Shown one piece after another: positions 1 through 9,506 of a DNA stretch of 64,000 nt. The position numbers and the translations under genes were made by a program. Source of the stretch: Clostridiales bacterium 1_7_47FAA (GTDB taxonomy: Bacteria; Bacillota; Clostridia; Lachnospirales; Lachnospiraceae); the NCBI GenBank assembly GCA_000155435.1, contig DS990260.1, positions 2,505,693 to 2,569,692 of the forward strand, read 5' to 3'. The notes beneath the pieces are model-generated. The model was not told the DNA's origin, did not search any database, and was given only the letters and a program-made list of their open reading frames with translations. Positions within the stretch are counted from its first letter, which is position 1; each line of letters opens with the position of its first letter.

Positions 1-6
1 CACGCC

Positions 7-1788
7 CTAATAAAACCTGATTCTCTTGGCGTTCTCCACAAACTCCCTGTTGTTCCTGGTCCTTGCGAACAGATCCAGTATCTTTTCCACGGCGTCCTCG
101 GGCTTCATGGAGTTTGTTGCTTTGTGTATGATATCCACCGCCTCTGCCTCTTCCCTGGTCAGCAGAAGGTCATCCCTTCGCGTACCTGACTTAAGGATAT
201 CAATGGCAGGGAAGATACGTTTCTCTGACAGCTTCCTGTCCAGGACCAGCTCCATGTTGCCGGTTCCCTTAAATTCCTCGTATACAACATCATCCATACG
301 GCTTCCGGTATCCACCAGCGCAGTTGCCAGCACGGTCAGGCTTCCGCCCTCACGCATGTTGCGGGCAGCGCCGAAAAAGCGCTTGGGCATATGAAGGGCC
401 GCCGGGTCAAGACCGCCGGAAAGGGTACGGCCGCTGGGCGCAACCGTCAGGTTATATGCCCTTGCAAGGCGTGTGATGCTGTCTAAGAGTATGATGACAT
501 CCCGGCCGTGTTCCACAAGACGCTTGGCGCGCTCCGCCACCATCTCCGAAACCCTTTTATGGCGCTCTGGCAGTTCGTCAAAGGTGGAGTAGATTACTTC
601 CACATTGGGGCCTACAATCGCCTCCCTGATGTCCGTCACTTCCTCCGGGCGCTCGTCAATCAGGAGGATCATCAGATGCATGTCCGGATGGTTGGTGGTG
701 ATGGCCTTGGCCACCTGCTTTAACAGGGTGGTCTTACCTGCCTTTGGCGGGGATACAATCATTCCGCGCTGTCCCTTACCGATGGGTGACAGAAGGTCCA
801 GTACGCGCATGGCAACGGATGTCTTCACGCCAGGCATCTCCATATGCAGGCGCTGGTTAGGGAAGATGGGCGTTAAATCCTCAAAATTAGGTCTTGTCTC
901 CGTAGCGCTTAAAGGATATCCGTTCACCGTCTTGATATAAAGAAGGGCCGCGAACTTTTCAGTGGCTGATTTGACCCTTCTGTTGCCTGCGATGATATCA
1001 CCGGTCTTCAAATTAAAGCGGCGGATCTGCGATGGCGCCACATACACGTCGTTCTCACCCGGCAGGAAGTTCTCACACCGGATGAATCCGAATCCATCAG
1101 GCATTACCTCCAGGATACCATTGGCTTCAATCCCGCTGTCCAGTTCTGCCATATCCTGGTTGGACAGACCTGTCGTATCGCTCCTGCCCTCCGCCCTGGA
1201 ATCGGTCCTGGAGTCATTCCTGGAAGCGCGCTCGCCGCCTTCGGACTGCTGGTTCGACCCCTGGTTCTGGCTGTAATTGGTATGGGGCCTGTTCTGCTGG
1301 GACTTGTTAGCTGAATATTTATTATTCTCGTAAGACCGGTTGGTGTTACGTCTTGGCTCCTGGTTACGGCTTTCCTGTCTGTCCTGGGATTCCTGGGGCC
1401 TGGACTGGATGGTGTCCTGCCTGGGCTGGATGGTGTCCTGCCTGGACTGGGTATTATCCTGTCTGGGCTGGATGTTATCCTGCCTGGTCTGGGCATTGTC
1501 CTGCCTGGACTGGGCATTGTCCTGTCTGGACTGGATGTTATCCTGCCTGGGCTGGGCATTATCCTGTCTGGGCTTCACAGTCTCCTGCCTGGGCTGGGCA
1601 TTGTCCGGCGCCTGGCGTCTTTCCTCTTTCCTGATTTCAGTTGGCTTTACTTCCGGGTTCTTCTCTGCCGCCTCGCAGAGCAGGTCGATGATCTCAGCCT
1701 TGCGCAGGCTGCTGATTCCTTTAATACCCTGGTTTCTAGCCATTTCCTTTAATTCTGCAAGAGGAAGTGTCTGCAATTTTTCCCGCAT
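7..1788 (-). CDS. rho: Transcription termination factor Rho with long low-complexity insertion
   Basis: Hexameric RNA-dependent ATPase that terminates transcription. The 593 residues run as follows: Rho_N helical domain about 1-45; an extended polar region about 46-215; the cold-shock-like RNA-binding domain about 222-275 ([19 protein letters not shown]); the RecA-like ATPase with Walker A PPKAGKTT at about 348-355, Walker B VIILLDS at about 431-437, and the R/Q-loop segment [20 protein letters not shown] at about 452-471. E. coli Rho is 419 residues, so the extra length is almost all in the polar region, which carries about eleven hexapeptide repeats of the QPRQDN type. Start chosen for the ATAAGGAGAGATACT sequence before ATG. 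Clostridial and actinobacterial Rho proteins are known to carry such insertions; here it is unusually repetitive. Identity is certain. Confidence 0.98.
   Translation of the reverse strand: MREKLQTLPLAELKEMARNQGIKGISSLRKAEIIDLLCEAAEKNPEVKPTEIRKEERRQAPDNAQPRQETVKPRQDNAQPRQDNIQSRQDNAQSRQDNAQTRQDNIQPRQDNTQSRQDTIQPRQDTIQSRPQESQDRQESRNQEPRRNTNRSYENNKYSANKSQQNRPHTNYSQNQGSNQQSEGGERASRNDSRTDSRAEGRSDTTGLSNQDMAELDSGIEANGILEVMPDGFGFIRCENFLPGENDVYVAPSQIRRFNLKTGDIIAGNRRVKSATEKFAALLYIKTVNGYPLSATETRPNFEDLTPIFPNQRLHMEMPGVKTSVAMRVLDLLSPIGKGQRGMIVSPPKAGKTTLLKQVAKAITTNHPDMHLMILLIDERPEEVTDIREAIVGPNVEVIYSTFDELPERHKRVSEMVAERAKRLVEHGRDVIILLDSITRLARAYNLTVAPSGRTLSGGLDPAALHMPKRFFGAARNMREGGSLTVLATALVDTGSRMDDVVYEEFKGTGNMELVLDRKLSEKRIFPAIDILKSGTRRDDLLLTREEAEAVDIIHKATNSMKPEDAVEKILDLFARTRNNREFVENAKRIRFY
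1399..1596 (-). repeat. 18-bp tandem coding repeat inside rho
   Basis: About eleven degenerate 18-bp units encode QPRQDN-like hexapeptides (variants QSRQDN, QTRQDN, QPRQDT, QSRQDT) at residues 65-130 of Rho. The units stay in frame and vary mainly at one residue, which fits slippage or unequal recombination under protein-level constraint. Confidence 0.85.
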
Positions 1789-2005
1789 AGTATCTCTCCT
1801 TATCCAATATTAATCAACTCATCCGTCAAGACAGACTGATGGTCTATTTCCAACACTCGGGGGTATTATCTTATGTTCAATCAAATTCGGGGTTTATTCC
1901 AGATTTGCGAATTGCTTGGGACTAACAGACTGCTGACAGCGTAAGAAAACTGTCAGCCAATCTATGTATAGCCCTATTATATACACGAATATTACGGAAT
2001 GTAAA
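1789..2005 (-). promoter_or_regulatory. rho promoter and about 190-nt leader
   Basis: On the minus strand a -35 TTTACA (2000-2005) and -10 TATAAT (1976-1981), 18 bp apart, lie about 185 bp upstream of the rho start. The leader contains a hairpin, GCTGACAG/CTGTCAGC (1932-1939 with 1950-1957), and no open reading frame. A long leader would suit autoregulation by Rho, which is known for rho in other bacteria; that role is inference. Confidence 0.55.
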
Positions 2006-2023
2006 GTGAAAATTGAAATAATT

Positions 2024-3340
2024 TTAGTTTGTCAGCCAGCTCATATGGGTTTTTATACGGGCTTCATAGCCATTATCTGAAGGTTCATAGAACACCGCCC
2101 CCTCCATACCGTCAGGCAGGTACTGCTGTTTTACATAGTGCTTGGGATAATCATGCGCATACTTATATCCTGCCCCATGCCCCAGCTTCTCAGCTCCCTT
2201 ATAATGCTTATCCTGCAGATGGACCGGAACCGGCATGGTCCTCTGGTCCCTGATTGCATCCATGGCCTTGAATACAGCCATGCAGGCCGCATTGCTCTTT
2301 GGCGCGGTAGCAACATAGGTCACTGCCTGGGACAGGATGATCTGGGCTTCCGGAAGCCCAATCCGCTCCACGGCCTGTGCCGCATTCACAGCCACCACCA
2401 ATGCCTGGGGATCCGCGTTGCCCACATCCTCTGACGCGCATATCATTATCCTTCTGGCAATGAATTTGATATCCTCCCCGGCATAGAGCATCCGGGCCAG
2501 GTAATAGACAGCCGCATCCGGGTCCGAACCGCGCATGCTCTTGATGAATGCAGAAACCGTGTCATAGTGGTTGTCCCCATTCTTATCATACCGCACCACC
2601 CGCTTCTGGATGCATTCCTGGGCCACTGCCAGATTAATATGTATCTTACCGTCTTCTGCGCGTTCCGTTGTCAGGACGCCAAGTTCCACTGCGTTAAGCG
2701 CCGCCCTGGCGTCCCCGTTGGCCGTATCTGCCAGGAAATCAGCGGCATCCTCATCAATCACCGGGTCGTAAGCCCCCATGCCCCGTTCCTTATCATACAC
2801 CGCCCTGTGTATCAGCTCCCTGATATCCTCCTTCTCCAGCGGCTTAAGCTCAAATATCCTGGAACGCGACAGCAAGGCCCCATTCACCTCAAAATACGGA
2901 TTCTCCGTAGTGGCCCCGATAAGGATCAGCGTGCCGTCCTCCACAAAGGGCAGGAGATAATCCTGCTGCCCCTTATTAAAGCGGTGGATCTCATCCACGA
3001 ACAATATGGTCTTCCTGCCATACATGCCCATATTATCCTTGGCGCCCTTAACCACTTCCTCCATGTCCTTCTTGCCGGCAACCGTGGCATTGATCTGCTT
3101 GAAATCCGCGCTGGTGGTATTGGCAATCACCTTGGCCAGGGTGGTCTTTCCCGTGCCGGGAGGGCCATAGAAAATAATGGATCCCAGCTTATCCGCCTTG
3201 ATTGCCCGGTAAAGCAGTTTATCCACGCCCACTATATGCTGCTGCCCCACCACCTCATCCAGGGTCCTGGGCCTGAGCCTGGAAGCCAGCGGGGATTCTG
3301 TCTCCATGGTGTTCTCTCTCATATAATCAAATAAATCCAT
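2024..3340 (-). CDS. rarA: Replication-associated recombination protein A (RarA/MgsA), AAA+ ATPase
   Basis: Clamp-loader-like AAA+ ATPase acting at stalled replication forks. The 438 residues from MDLFDYM carry Walker [11 protein letters not shown], Walker B with sensor [18 protein letters not shown], the arginine-finger region [10 protein letters not shown], and the C-terminal MgsA tetramerisation domain with the conserved [20 protein letters not shown] stretch. Start 3340 is chosen because AGAAAGGG precedes it and the family begins MDLFD; an in-frame start at 3376 would overlap the deacetylase stop. The polysaccharide deacetylase lies 28 bp upstream on the same strand, so the two may be co-transcribed. 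Confidence 0.95.
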   Translation of the reverse strand: MDLFDYMRENTMETESPLASRLRPRTLDEVVGQQHIVGVDKLLYRAIKADKLGSIIFYGPPGTGKTTLAKVIANTTSADFKQINATVAGKKDMEEVVKGAKDNMGMYGRKTILFVDEIHRFNKGQQDYLLPFVEDGTLILIGATTENPYFEVNGALLSRSRIFELKPLEKEDIRELIHRAVYDKERGMGAYDPVIDEDAADFLADTANGDARAALNAVELGVLTTERAEDGKIHINLAVAQECIQKRVVRYDKNGDNHYDTVSAFIKSMRGSDPDAAVYYLARMLYAGEDIKFIARRIMICASEDVGNADPQALVVAVNAAQAVERIGLPEAQIILSQAVTYVATAPKSNAACMAVFKAMDAIRDQRTMPVPVHLQDKHYKGAEKLGHGAGYKYAHDYPKHYVKQQYLPDGMEGAVFYEPSDNGYEARIKTHMSWLTN

Positions 3341-3368
3341 CGTCTTACCCTTTCTGCCGTGTCCTATC

Positions 3369-4097
3369 TCAATCAATCAGCAGTTCATCAACCGTAACAA
3401 AAGTATATCCCTGCCTGGTAAGCGTGTCAACCAGTTCCAGCGCAGCCTGTACCGAAGTGGGAAAAATATCATGCATTAATATAATATCCCCATCCTCCAC
3501 ATCTTTCAAGACCCGTTTCACAATCTTATTCTTATTCCTCAGTTTCCAGTCCAGGGAATCCACGGACCACAGCACCGTGGTCATGCCCACGTCGCACTCC
3601 AGTTCCTCATTCCAGTCCCCAAAGGGCGGCCTCATGTATTGCGGCCGTTCCCCGGTTATGTCCTCTATCATCATGCTGGTCCTGTCCACGGCCTGGCACA
3701 CGGACCTGGCCCCGGCCTTGGTCAGCTGGACATGGCTGAAGCTGTGGTTTCCAATCAGATGGCCGTCATCATGCATCCGCTTCACCAGCTCTTCATTGCC
3801 CTCTATATTCTGTCCCATCAGGAAAAATGTGGCCCTGACGCCTCTTTCCTTCAGACCGTCCAGCAGCTGGGCGGTACACTCCTTATGGGGACCGTCGTCA
3901 AATGTAAGGGCCACGCATTTGCCCTCAAGCCCTTTGGCCCGCTCCATGGTCTCCCCACCCTCCTGGACCCACGCCCCATTCCCTGCCGCAGCATGGACCG
4001 GCCGGTTTCCCAGGACAGTACGGCACAGTCCCCCAAGAAGAATCACGTCCGCCGCACAGACAACAGCCAGAAGTTTTACTTTATTTCCCAGTTTCAC
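3369..4097 (-). CDS. Membrane-anchored polysaccharide deacetylase (NodB fold)
   Basis: Predicted extracellular N-deacetylase of peptidoglycan or another GlcNAc polymer. A hydrophobic N-terminal segment (about 7-25) acts as signal or anchor. The NodB core has the metal motif TFDDGP, the paired histidines in GNHSFSH, the MRPPFGDWN motif, the catalytic-arm VLWSVDSLDW and the final LMHDIF. All catalytic residues expected for carbohydrate esterase family 4 appear present. The length of 242 residues is that of a single-domain enzyme. Substrate cannot be decided from sequence, though the neighbouring lysozyme and choline-binding protein suggest cell-wall work. Confidence 0.9.
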   Translation of the reverse strand: MKLGNKVKLLAVVCAADVILLGGLCRTVLGNRPVHAAAGNGAWVQEGGETMERAKGLEGKCVALTFDDGPHKECTAQLLDGLKERGVRATFFLMGQNIEGNEELVKRMHDDGHLIGNHSFSHVQLTKAGARSVCQAVDRTSMMIEDITGERPQYMRPPFGDWNEELECDVGMTTVLWSVDSLDWKLRNKNKIVKRVLKDVEDGDIILMHDIFPTSVQAALELVDTLTRQGYTFVTVDELLID

Positions 4098-4177
4098 CTT
4101 ATGCCCTCTTTCACCTGATGCCCTTTATCTATCCAGTATATGTCAGGAGTGGAAGGAAAAATGCATGGGATTCTGAA

Positions 4178-4217
4178 ACGGGGTGGATTCCTGCATCATA
4201 GCAAGAATCCACCCCGT
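4178..4217 (-). terminator. Strong hairpin downstream of the GH25 lysozyme gene
   Basis: Perfect arms ACGGGGTGGATTC and GAATCCACCCCGT with a 14-nt loop, 60 bp after the lysozyme stop. The minus-strand 3' flank is only TTTC, so intrinsic termination may be weak. Confidence 0.6.
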
Positions 4218-4276
4218 CATGGCGTCCTTCACGGACACTGCTTTTCGAGTCATTTCATGTGTATGTCACCGTATCC

Positions 4277-6169
4277 CTATCCCACCGGAGTAATGACTAC
4301 CCCTGGGCCGCCGGATTTCCCGCTGGGGGAACTGCCCTGCGTCTGGCCGGACTGGCTTTCGCCCGGTGCGGTACCGGCCTGGGCATTGCCGGACTGGGCG
4401 CTGCCGCCCGGTTGGGCACTGCCCGGCTGTGTGCTGCCCGGCTGGGCGCTTCCTGGCTGGGTGCTTCCTGGCTGAGCGCTTCCTGCCTGGGAATTGCCAC
4501 CCTGGGCACCATCTCCCGGCTGGCCCCCGGCGCCGTCCTGGCCGCCTGCATTTTCCTGTACCTGGCCCAGCACACCGTCAGGGCCGGCCTGATAGCTGGT
4601 CCCATTGATGTCAACCACGGTGTTTGCCGCCATCCTGCCGGTGGATGGATCCATATAGTAATGGAGGCCGTTTACATCAATCATGCCCTTTGCCATACGG
4701 CCTGAGCCTTCAAAGTAATACCACGCGCTGTCCATCTCGCGCCAGCCGGTTGCCATGGCGCCTGAACCCCTGAGGTAGTATTTCTCCCCGGCATCCTCCA
4801 GCCATCCGGTCTGCATGGCCCCCTGGCCATCGGCATAGTACCAGGTTCCGTTGTCGTTAATCCAGCCCTTGGACAGGACGCCTGTGTTATCCAGATAGTA
4901 CCACGTTCCGTTCTGGTTGGTCCAGCCCTTGGCCATGGCTCCTGAGTTCTCCAGGAAGTATCTTCTTCCGTTGTCGTCCAGCCATCCGGTCTGCATCACG
5001 CCCTGGCTGTCAGCATAGTACCAGGTTCCCTTATCATCTATCCAGCCCTTGGACAGGGCGCCTGAACTGCCAAAGTAATACCACTTGCTGTTGTCGGACT
5101 TCCAGCCCGTTATCATGCGGCCCGTACTGTCATCCAGGTAATATCTCTTATCTGAAAGGGTAAGCCAGCCCCTGGATGCAAGGCCGTCCCCATCCATGTA
5201 GAACCAGCCCGTGCCGTCGTCAATCCAGCTGTTTTTCTGTTTTACGTAGTTCTGGTAATAATAGGTCTTTCCCTGGATGGTCCTCCAGGTATTGCCTGGA
5301 ATCACCGTTGTAAAATCCTTAAACTGGAAATCAATGTCCACATTCCCGCTGATCCCGTTGACCGCGCCCGTACTGGTGGCCTGCCACATGACCGGGTTCT
5401 GGTATGCCGGTTTTGCGGAGTAACGGGCAACCCAAACAGGATAATTCATCTTGCCCATGTCTAATTTGTTGGCCAGCCAGTTGTCATTGGCATAAATGAT
5501 AGGATAATAGCCTGCTTCGGATATACGCCCGCAGAACGCATTGGCGATTGCCGCCAGTTCATCCTTTGACAGGGCGCCCTGGGTGGAGTCCTCCATGTCA
5601 AATGCAACCGGATAGGATACCGGATAATCGTGGATCAGGTCCAGGACAAAATTCGCCTCGTCCACCGCCATCTCCGGCGTGGTGGCAAGGGAATAGATAT
5701 AGACCCCCACCTTAACCCCTGCCGCGCTGGCCTGCTGTATGTTCCTGTGGAAATATGGGTCCACCGCGCCCTTGGAGCGGGTTCCCAGCATGACAAAGGA
5801 CACATCGTCCGCAGCCACCTGGCCCCAGTTAATATCCCCCTGCCACCTGGATACGTCGATTCCCCTGAACAACACGCTGCTGATGGATGTGCCGTCCGGC
5901 ATCTGGTATGTGCCATTTACCTTTTTCCAGGCATTGGGGTTGGTCGTGGAAGAGCCTGAGGAAGCCGCTCCCGTATTTCCCGTGCTTCCGGTGGCACCCG
6001 CGGCGGGCTGCCCGGGGCCTCCGGGGCCTGGTGATGAGACAACCGGGGCCGATGTCTCGCCCGGTCCGATGGCCAGTGCGGTGCCCGCGGGAAGAATGGT
6101 GCCCGCGCTTATGATTCCCGCCATGGCAAGTGCCTGGCAGCGTCTTATCATGTGCATCTTGTTTTTCAT
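4277..6169 (-). CDS. Secreted GH25 lysozyme with choline-binding-type repeats
   Basis: Predicted muramidase cutting peptidoglycan outside the cell. The 630 residues comprise a signal peptide (about 1-33, ending GTALA), a Gly/Ser/Pro linker, a GH25 domain about 102-290 with the catalytic Asp in RGIDVSRWQG and the acidic pair in AFDMEDS, then about ten 20-residue repeats (pattern GTWYYADGQGAMQTGW) typical of choline- or glucan-binding modules, and a tail from about 530 made of QPGSA/QPGST units and Gly-rich sequence. No sortase motif is seen, so attachment would rely on the repeats. A terminator lies before the gene, so it is probably transcribed alone. The adjacent LicC/LicA-like gene supports choline as ligand (inference). 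Confidence 0.93.
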   Translation of the reverse strand: MKNKMHMIRRCQALAMAGIISAGTILPAGTALAIGPGETSAPVVSSPGPGGPGQPAAGATGSTGNTGAASSGSSTTNPNAWKKVNGTYQMPDGTSISSVLFRGIDVSRWQGDINWGQVAADDVSFVMLGTRSKGAVDPYFHRNIQQASAAGVKVGVYIYSLATTPEMAVDEANFVLDLIHDYPVSYPVAFDMEDSTQGALSKDELAAIANAFCGRISEAGYYPIIYANDNWLANKLDMGKMNYPVWVARYSAKPAYQNPVMWQATSTGAVNGISGNVDIDFQFKDFTTVIPGNTWRTIQGKTYYYQNYVKQKNSWIDDGTGWFYMDGDGLASRGWLTLSDKRYYLDDSTGRMITGWKSDNSKWYYFGSSGALSKGWIDDKGTWYYADSQGVMQTGWLDDNGRRYFLENSGAMAKGWTNQNGTWYYLDNTGVLSKGWINDNGTWYYADGQGAMQTGWLEDAGEKYYLRGSGAMATGWREMDSAWYYFEGSGRMAKGMIDVNGLHYYMDPSTGRMAANTVVDINGTSYQAGPDGVLGQVQENAGGQDGAGGQPGDGAQGGNSQAGSAQPGSTQPGSAQPGSTQPGSAQPGGSAQSGNAQAGTAPGESQSGQTQGSSPSGKSGGPGVVITPVG

Positions 6170-6189
6170 ACATTTCTCCTTATATAAAA

Positions 6190-6231
6190 ATACGGGGGAT
6201 GCTCAGCCGTCCGCTGTGACATCCCCCGTAT
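6190..6231 (-). terminator. Intrinsic terminator of the repeat-protein gene
   Basis: Arms ATACGGGGGATG and CATCCCCCGTAT followed on the minus strand by TTTTT, 18 bp after the stop of the 6249-7322 gene. It separates that gene from the lysozyme gene. Confidence 0.88.
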
Positions 6232-6248
6232 CATGATCTGATTTACCG

Positions 6249-7322
6249 TCAGCCTGGTCCGTCTGTCCTTCCGGCCTGCAGGCTCCCTGAGGAGCTTCCG
6301 CCAGGCGAGTTGCTTGTGGAATTATTTCCAGAACTGCTTCCGGGAGTCCCACCGGACGTGCCGCCAGGCCCGTTGCTGCTGATGCCTGAGGAACCGCCTG
6401 ACGCGCCCGGACCGCCGCTTGTGCCTGTGGAACTGTTGTTAACAGTACCCGGAGTCTGGGCCGATACACCGCCGGCGTTCTGGCATATGCCGCTGGCGTC
6501 AAAGGTGTACTGCGTTCCGTTGATGGTTGCCGTGGTGCCTGCAATCATCCTTCCTTCATTGGCAGGGTTCAGATAGTAATACTTGCCGTCCAGCTGAATC
6601 CAGCCAGTCATCATATGGCCGTTGCTGTTAAAATAATACCATGAGCCGTCAATCTGCTTCCAGCCCGTGGACATCTTACCATTACTCATATCCATGTAGT
6701 ACTTGTTGCCATCGCTGTCACTGAGCCATCCAATCAGCATGCGCCCGTCCGTGTTCAGGTAGAAATAATCCTTGTCCACCTTGGCCCATCCGGTCATCAT
6801 CTTGCCGTCCGTGCCGAACAGGTACCAATTGTCCTTAATCTGTGCCCAGGAATTCACGACGCACTTGCCGTTGCTCTGGAAATAGTACCAGGCCCCGTCC
6901 ATCTCGCGCCAGCCCGTTGCCATGGTCCCGTTGCCGCGCATGAAATAAAAGTCGCTGGTGGTTCCATTGCTGATCTTCAGCCAGCCGGTTACCATGGTTC
7001 CGTCATTCAGCAGGTAGTACCACTTGCCTTCTTCCGGATTCACCCAGCCCGTTGCCATGATGCCGCTGGGCTTGAAGAAATACCACTTACCGTCAATCTG
7101 TTTGAAATCCTTTGTCATATAACCAGTGGACGGGTCCATGTAATACCATCCCTCACTGGTCTGCAGCCATCCTGTGTATACCTGGCCGTTGTCGACATAG
7201 GTCCAGTTGTCATTTGATTTTGTCCAGCTGCCGGCGGCATAGCTGGTAAATGCGCTCCCCAATGCCATGGCCCCAATCATACCGGCTGCTGCGACAGCTG
7301 TCCAGTACCTTTTATGTCCCAT
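6249..7322 (-). CDS. Secreted choline-binding-repeat surface protein without catalytic domain
   Basis: A signal peptide (about 1-30, ending TSYAA) is followed directly by about eleven aromatic repeats of the DGSWYYFNSNGHMMTGW type, then a Ser/Gly-rich C-terminal tail of about 60 residues. No enzymatic domain can be seen in the 357 residues. The repeats resemble the CW_binding_1 family that forms a beta-solenoid binding choline on teichoic acid or, in some clostridial proteins, glucans. The role is unknown; a wall-bound adhesin or structural protein is plausible. Start is backed by GAGGAGGATGACAC before ATG. The tail, like that of the lysozyme, lacks an LPxTG motif. Confidence 0.88.
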   Translation of the reverse strand: MGHKRYWTAVAAAGMIGAMALGSAFTSYAAGSWTKSNDNWTYVDNGQVYTGWLQTSEGWYYMDPSTGYMTKDFKQIDGKWYFFKPSGIMATGWVNPEEGKWYYLLNDGTMVTGWLKISNGTTSDFYFMRGNGTMATGWREMDGAWYYFQSNGKCVVNSWAQIKDNWYLFGTDGKMMTGWAKVDKDYFYLNTDGRMLIGWLSDSDGNKYYMDMSNGKMSTGWKQIDGSWYYFNSNGHMMTGWIQLDGKYYYLNPANEGRMIAGTTATINGTQYTFDASGICQNAGGVSAQTPGTVNNSSTGTSGGPGASGGSSGISSNGPGGTSGGTPGSSSGNNSTSNSPGGSSSGSLQAGRTDGPG

Positions 7323-7388
7323 GTGTCATCCTCCTCGCCTCTTATATCCAGTTGGGGACAATATTCCCCAGTTTTCCACATATTTTTG

Positions 7389-7419
7389 ATTATAGCACAA
7401 TCCCATATGCTTTTGATAA
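7389..7419 (-). promoter_or_regulatory. Probable promoter of the repeat-protein gene
   Basis: A perfect -10 TATAAT (7389-7394, minus strand) lies about 65 bp upstream of the start. The -35 is unclear: TTATCA at 19 bp or ATCAAA at 17 bp. The leader then carries a small hairpin with TGGGGA/TCCCCA arms. Confidence 0.45.
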
Positions 7420-7427
7420 CATTTTTA

Positions 7428-9299
7428 TTACAATTTCCGTAATTTCCTATAATATTTCTTTGCGTACCGGTACATGATGATGGTGTACTCTCCGAATTCA
7501 TCTCCCAGCGCACTCTTGTATACAGCCCACAGGCTCCACAGGAAACCGCCCAGGGCAGCATATGCATAGACGGCAAAATACTCGTCTTTTGTAGGTTCCC
7601 TCTGAAGGTAAATGGCCAGAAGCTTCTCCATGTCCGCCTCATCATAGTAAGAGTAGATAGCGCACATGGACACATCCATGATGGGGTCGCACATGCCGGC
7701 ATACTCCCAGTCCAGAAGTTTTACACCGCCGTCCCCGAGGAACAGGAAGTTATCCACATTGGCGTCAATATGGCTCAGGCATTTGGGGCGGTCCATGGCG
7801 TCCATGCGGTCCATGAGCCAGTCCATCCACCCCCGCACCTCCTGGTAGTCCTCGAACAGGATGCCGCCATGGCTGCTGCACAGCTTTTCATAAAAATCAA
7901 TCCGTTCCCGGATGTCAAAATCATGTCCCACCGTGATGCCTGACTGATGGAGCCTGCGCACCATTTCCATGCACCGGTCCATGTCGGACCAGTCCGAGGC
8001 GTCTGCATTCCTGGCCCCCTCGTAATATTCGGCTATCTTATAACCGGTCCGGTCGTTCATATAAATCACATGCTCGGTAATACCAAGGCAGGCCACGGCG
8101 TCATAGACCTGTTTTTCCTGCTTCCTGTTAATAAGAAGCTCTGTACCCGGACCAGGGATGCGGCAGATACAGTGGCGCTCCCCTACCTTGAACAGGAAGG
8201 ACTTATTGGTCATGCCGGACTTCAGGCAGCGTATATCCTTAATCTGGGATTCAGGCACCTTAAATACCTCGGCCACCAGCTTCATGGCCGCGTTGTCGGA
8301 GTGGTTCTGATACCTGGGGTCGAATAAGCGCAGTTCTTCCAGGTTCTCGAACTCATACACCTGATTGTCGGGCTGGCGGTTTGCATCCATTTCAATCTCG
8401 TCCCAATGGGCGGGGGACAGGCCGCTGGCCCTCACGGTCTCGTTAAGCAGCTCCCCATCCTCCTGTTCCAGGCGGTGCCTGGCCTCGCCTGAGAGCATGT
8501 CCACGTATACCTGTTCCCAGTAGAACTGTTCCGTGCCCGGGCTTTTGTAATAGGCCTCCAGCACAGGAAGGAACCGCGCGGAGAACTCCCTGGAAAAATA
8601 GGCCGGCCCGTACATGACCCACTGGTCCCGTCCGCCTATCTTCACGTCCGTGATGCGCCCCCTCTTGTTAAAGGAAAGGCACCACTCCTTGGTCTCGCCG
8701 TCCTGATAGGCGGCGCTGTACCATGCCCCGCATTCATATGCGTGGTACATGTTCTCCCTCATCCAGTTGTCGGAGGCCAGCACATACATGTTCCGCCCTT
8801 TTAAGACCTTCCTGGACCTGTAGATGGTTGCCAGGGTGTTCTTGTCCGAATACTCAGGATTATATAGAAGCTTTACATCGTATTTATCCATAAGATATTC
8901 AAACTTTTCCTTCAGATACCCCACCGCTATGGTGATATCCGTGATTCCCACCTCATGGAGCTGGCATATCTGGCGTTCTATCATGCGCTCCCCGAATACC
9001 TCCAGAAGCCCCTTGGGGGTTTCAAATGTCAGGGGAACGAACCTGGAGCCAAACCCGGCCGCTATGATTAATGCACCGTCCACCTTATACCCTTCCAAAA
9101 GGCGCCGTCCTTCTCCTGTAAGCTCCCACCCGGAGCCGCCCCCGCCGTCCGTGCGCTCCGCAATGTATCCCTTTCCGATGCACTCCTTAATAAGCCCGTT
9201 AACGGTCCCCAGGGATACCTTAAGCTTTTGCGCCATCTCCCTCTGGGTGATATCCGGCTGCTCCAGCACTGTCCTGCACACAAGTCCATGTCTGTCCAT
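7428..9299 (-). CDS. Winged-helix / LicC-like nucleotidyltransferase / LicA-like choline kinase fusion
   Basis: Predicted to make CDP-choline: the kinase part phosphorylates choline and the transferase part couples phosphocholine to CTP. Counting from the longer 632-residue reading, there is a MarR-like winged helix about 12-78 (PDITQREMAQKLKVSLGTVN), a nucleotidyltransferase about 80-310 with IIAAGFGSRFVPL and ETPKGLLEV, and a choline/ethanolamine kinase domain about 340-620 with the Brenner loop HIDANVDNFLF and metal motif LLDWEYAG. Start 9299 is preferred because GAGG lies about 10 nt before it; the ATG at 9326 has no recognisable Shine-Dalgarno. The two choline-binding-repeat genes follow immediately. 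No licD phosphocholine transferase is in the window. Substrate choline rather than ethanolamine is inference. Confidence 0.88.
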   Translation of the reverse strand: MDRHGLVCRTVLEQPDITQREMAQKLKVSLGTVNGLIKECIGKGYIAERTDGGGGSGWELTGEGRRLLEGYKVDGALIIAAGFGSRFVPLTFETPKGLLEVFGERMIERQICQLHEVGITDITIAVGYLKEKFEYLMDKYDVKLLYNPEYSDKNTLATIYRSRKVLKGRNMYVLASDNWMRENMYHAYECGAWYSAAYQDGETKEWCLSFNKRGRITDVKIGGRDQWVMYGPAYFSREFSARFLPVLEAYYKSPGTEQFYWEQVYVDMLSGEARHRLEQEDGELLNETVRASGLSPAHWDEIEMDANRQPDNQVYEFENLEELRLFDPRYQNHSDNAAMKLVAEVFKVPESQIKDIRCLKSGMTNKSFLFKVGERHCICRIPGPGTELLINRKQEKQVYDAVACLGITEHVIYMNDRTGYKIAEYYEGARNADASDWSDMDRCMEMVRRLHQSGITVGHDFDIRERIDFYEKLCSSHGGILFEDYQEVRGWMDWLMDRMDAMDRPKCLSHIDANVDNFLFLGDGGVKLLDWEYAGMCDPIMDVSMCAIYSYYDEADMEKLLAIYLQREPTKDEYFAVYAYAALGGFLWSLWAVYKSALGDEFGEYTIIMYRYAKKYYRKLRKL

Positions 9300-9330
9300 C
9301 AATACAAATCCTCGCTTCCGTCCCATTTAT

Positions 9331-9392
9331 GTTCAAAATATGTATTTAATCAAAATATATGAACATTATAGCACATCCACCGGAAAATGCAA
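9331..9392 (-). promoter_or_regulatory. Promoter and candidate operator of the LicC/LicA-like gene
   Basis: Minus-strand -35 TTGCAT (9387-9392) and -10 TATAAT (9365-9370) are 16 bp apart. Between the -10 and the start lies an inverted repeat with GTTCA/TGAAC ends (9331-9364) and A/T-rich inner halves. The gene product itself begins with a winged helix, so autoregulation at this palindrome is possible (inference). Confidence 0.55.
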
Positions 9393-9422
9393 GCCGGATC
9401 AGGACTACATGGAAAGGGCATG

Positions 9423-9459
9423 AAAAAGGGGCCTCCGTTCCATGACGGCAGACCCCTTT
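9423..9459 (-). terminator. Intrinsic terminator of glnN
   Basis: Minus-strand stem AAAGGGG...CCCCTTT with inner CCG/CGG pairs and a TTTTTC tail. It lies about 265 bp past the glnN stop, so the 44-bp repeat array between them is transcribed as 3' UTR. Confidence 0.85.
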
Positions 9460-9506
9460 CTCAAATGATTGATATATCCTGATACTCATTTCCCCTTAAC
9501 CTGACA

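Noticed and set aside
1340-1813. Long antisense frames opposite the rho repeats, rich in Leu/Ser/Cys/Trp
   Set aside because: Artefacts of the 18-bp coding repeat lacking stops on the other strand.
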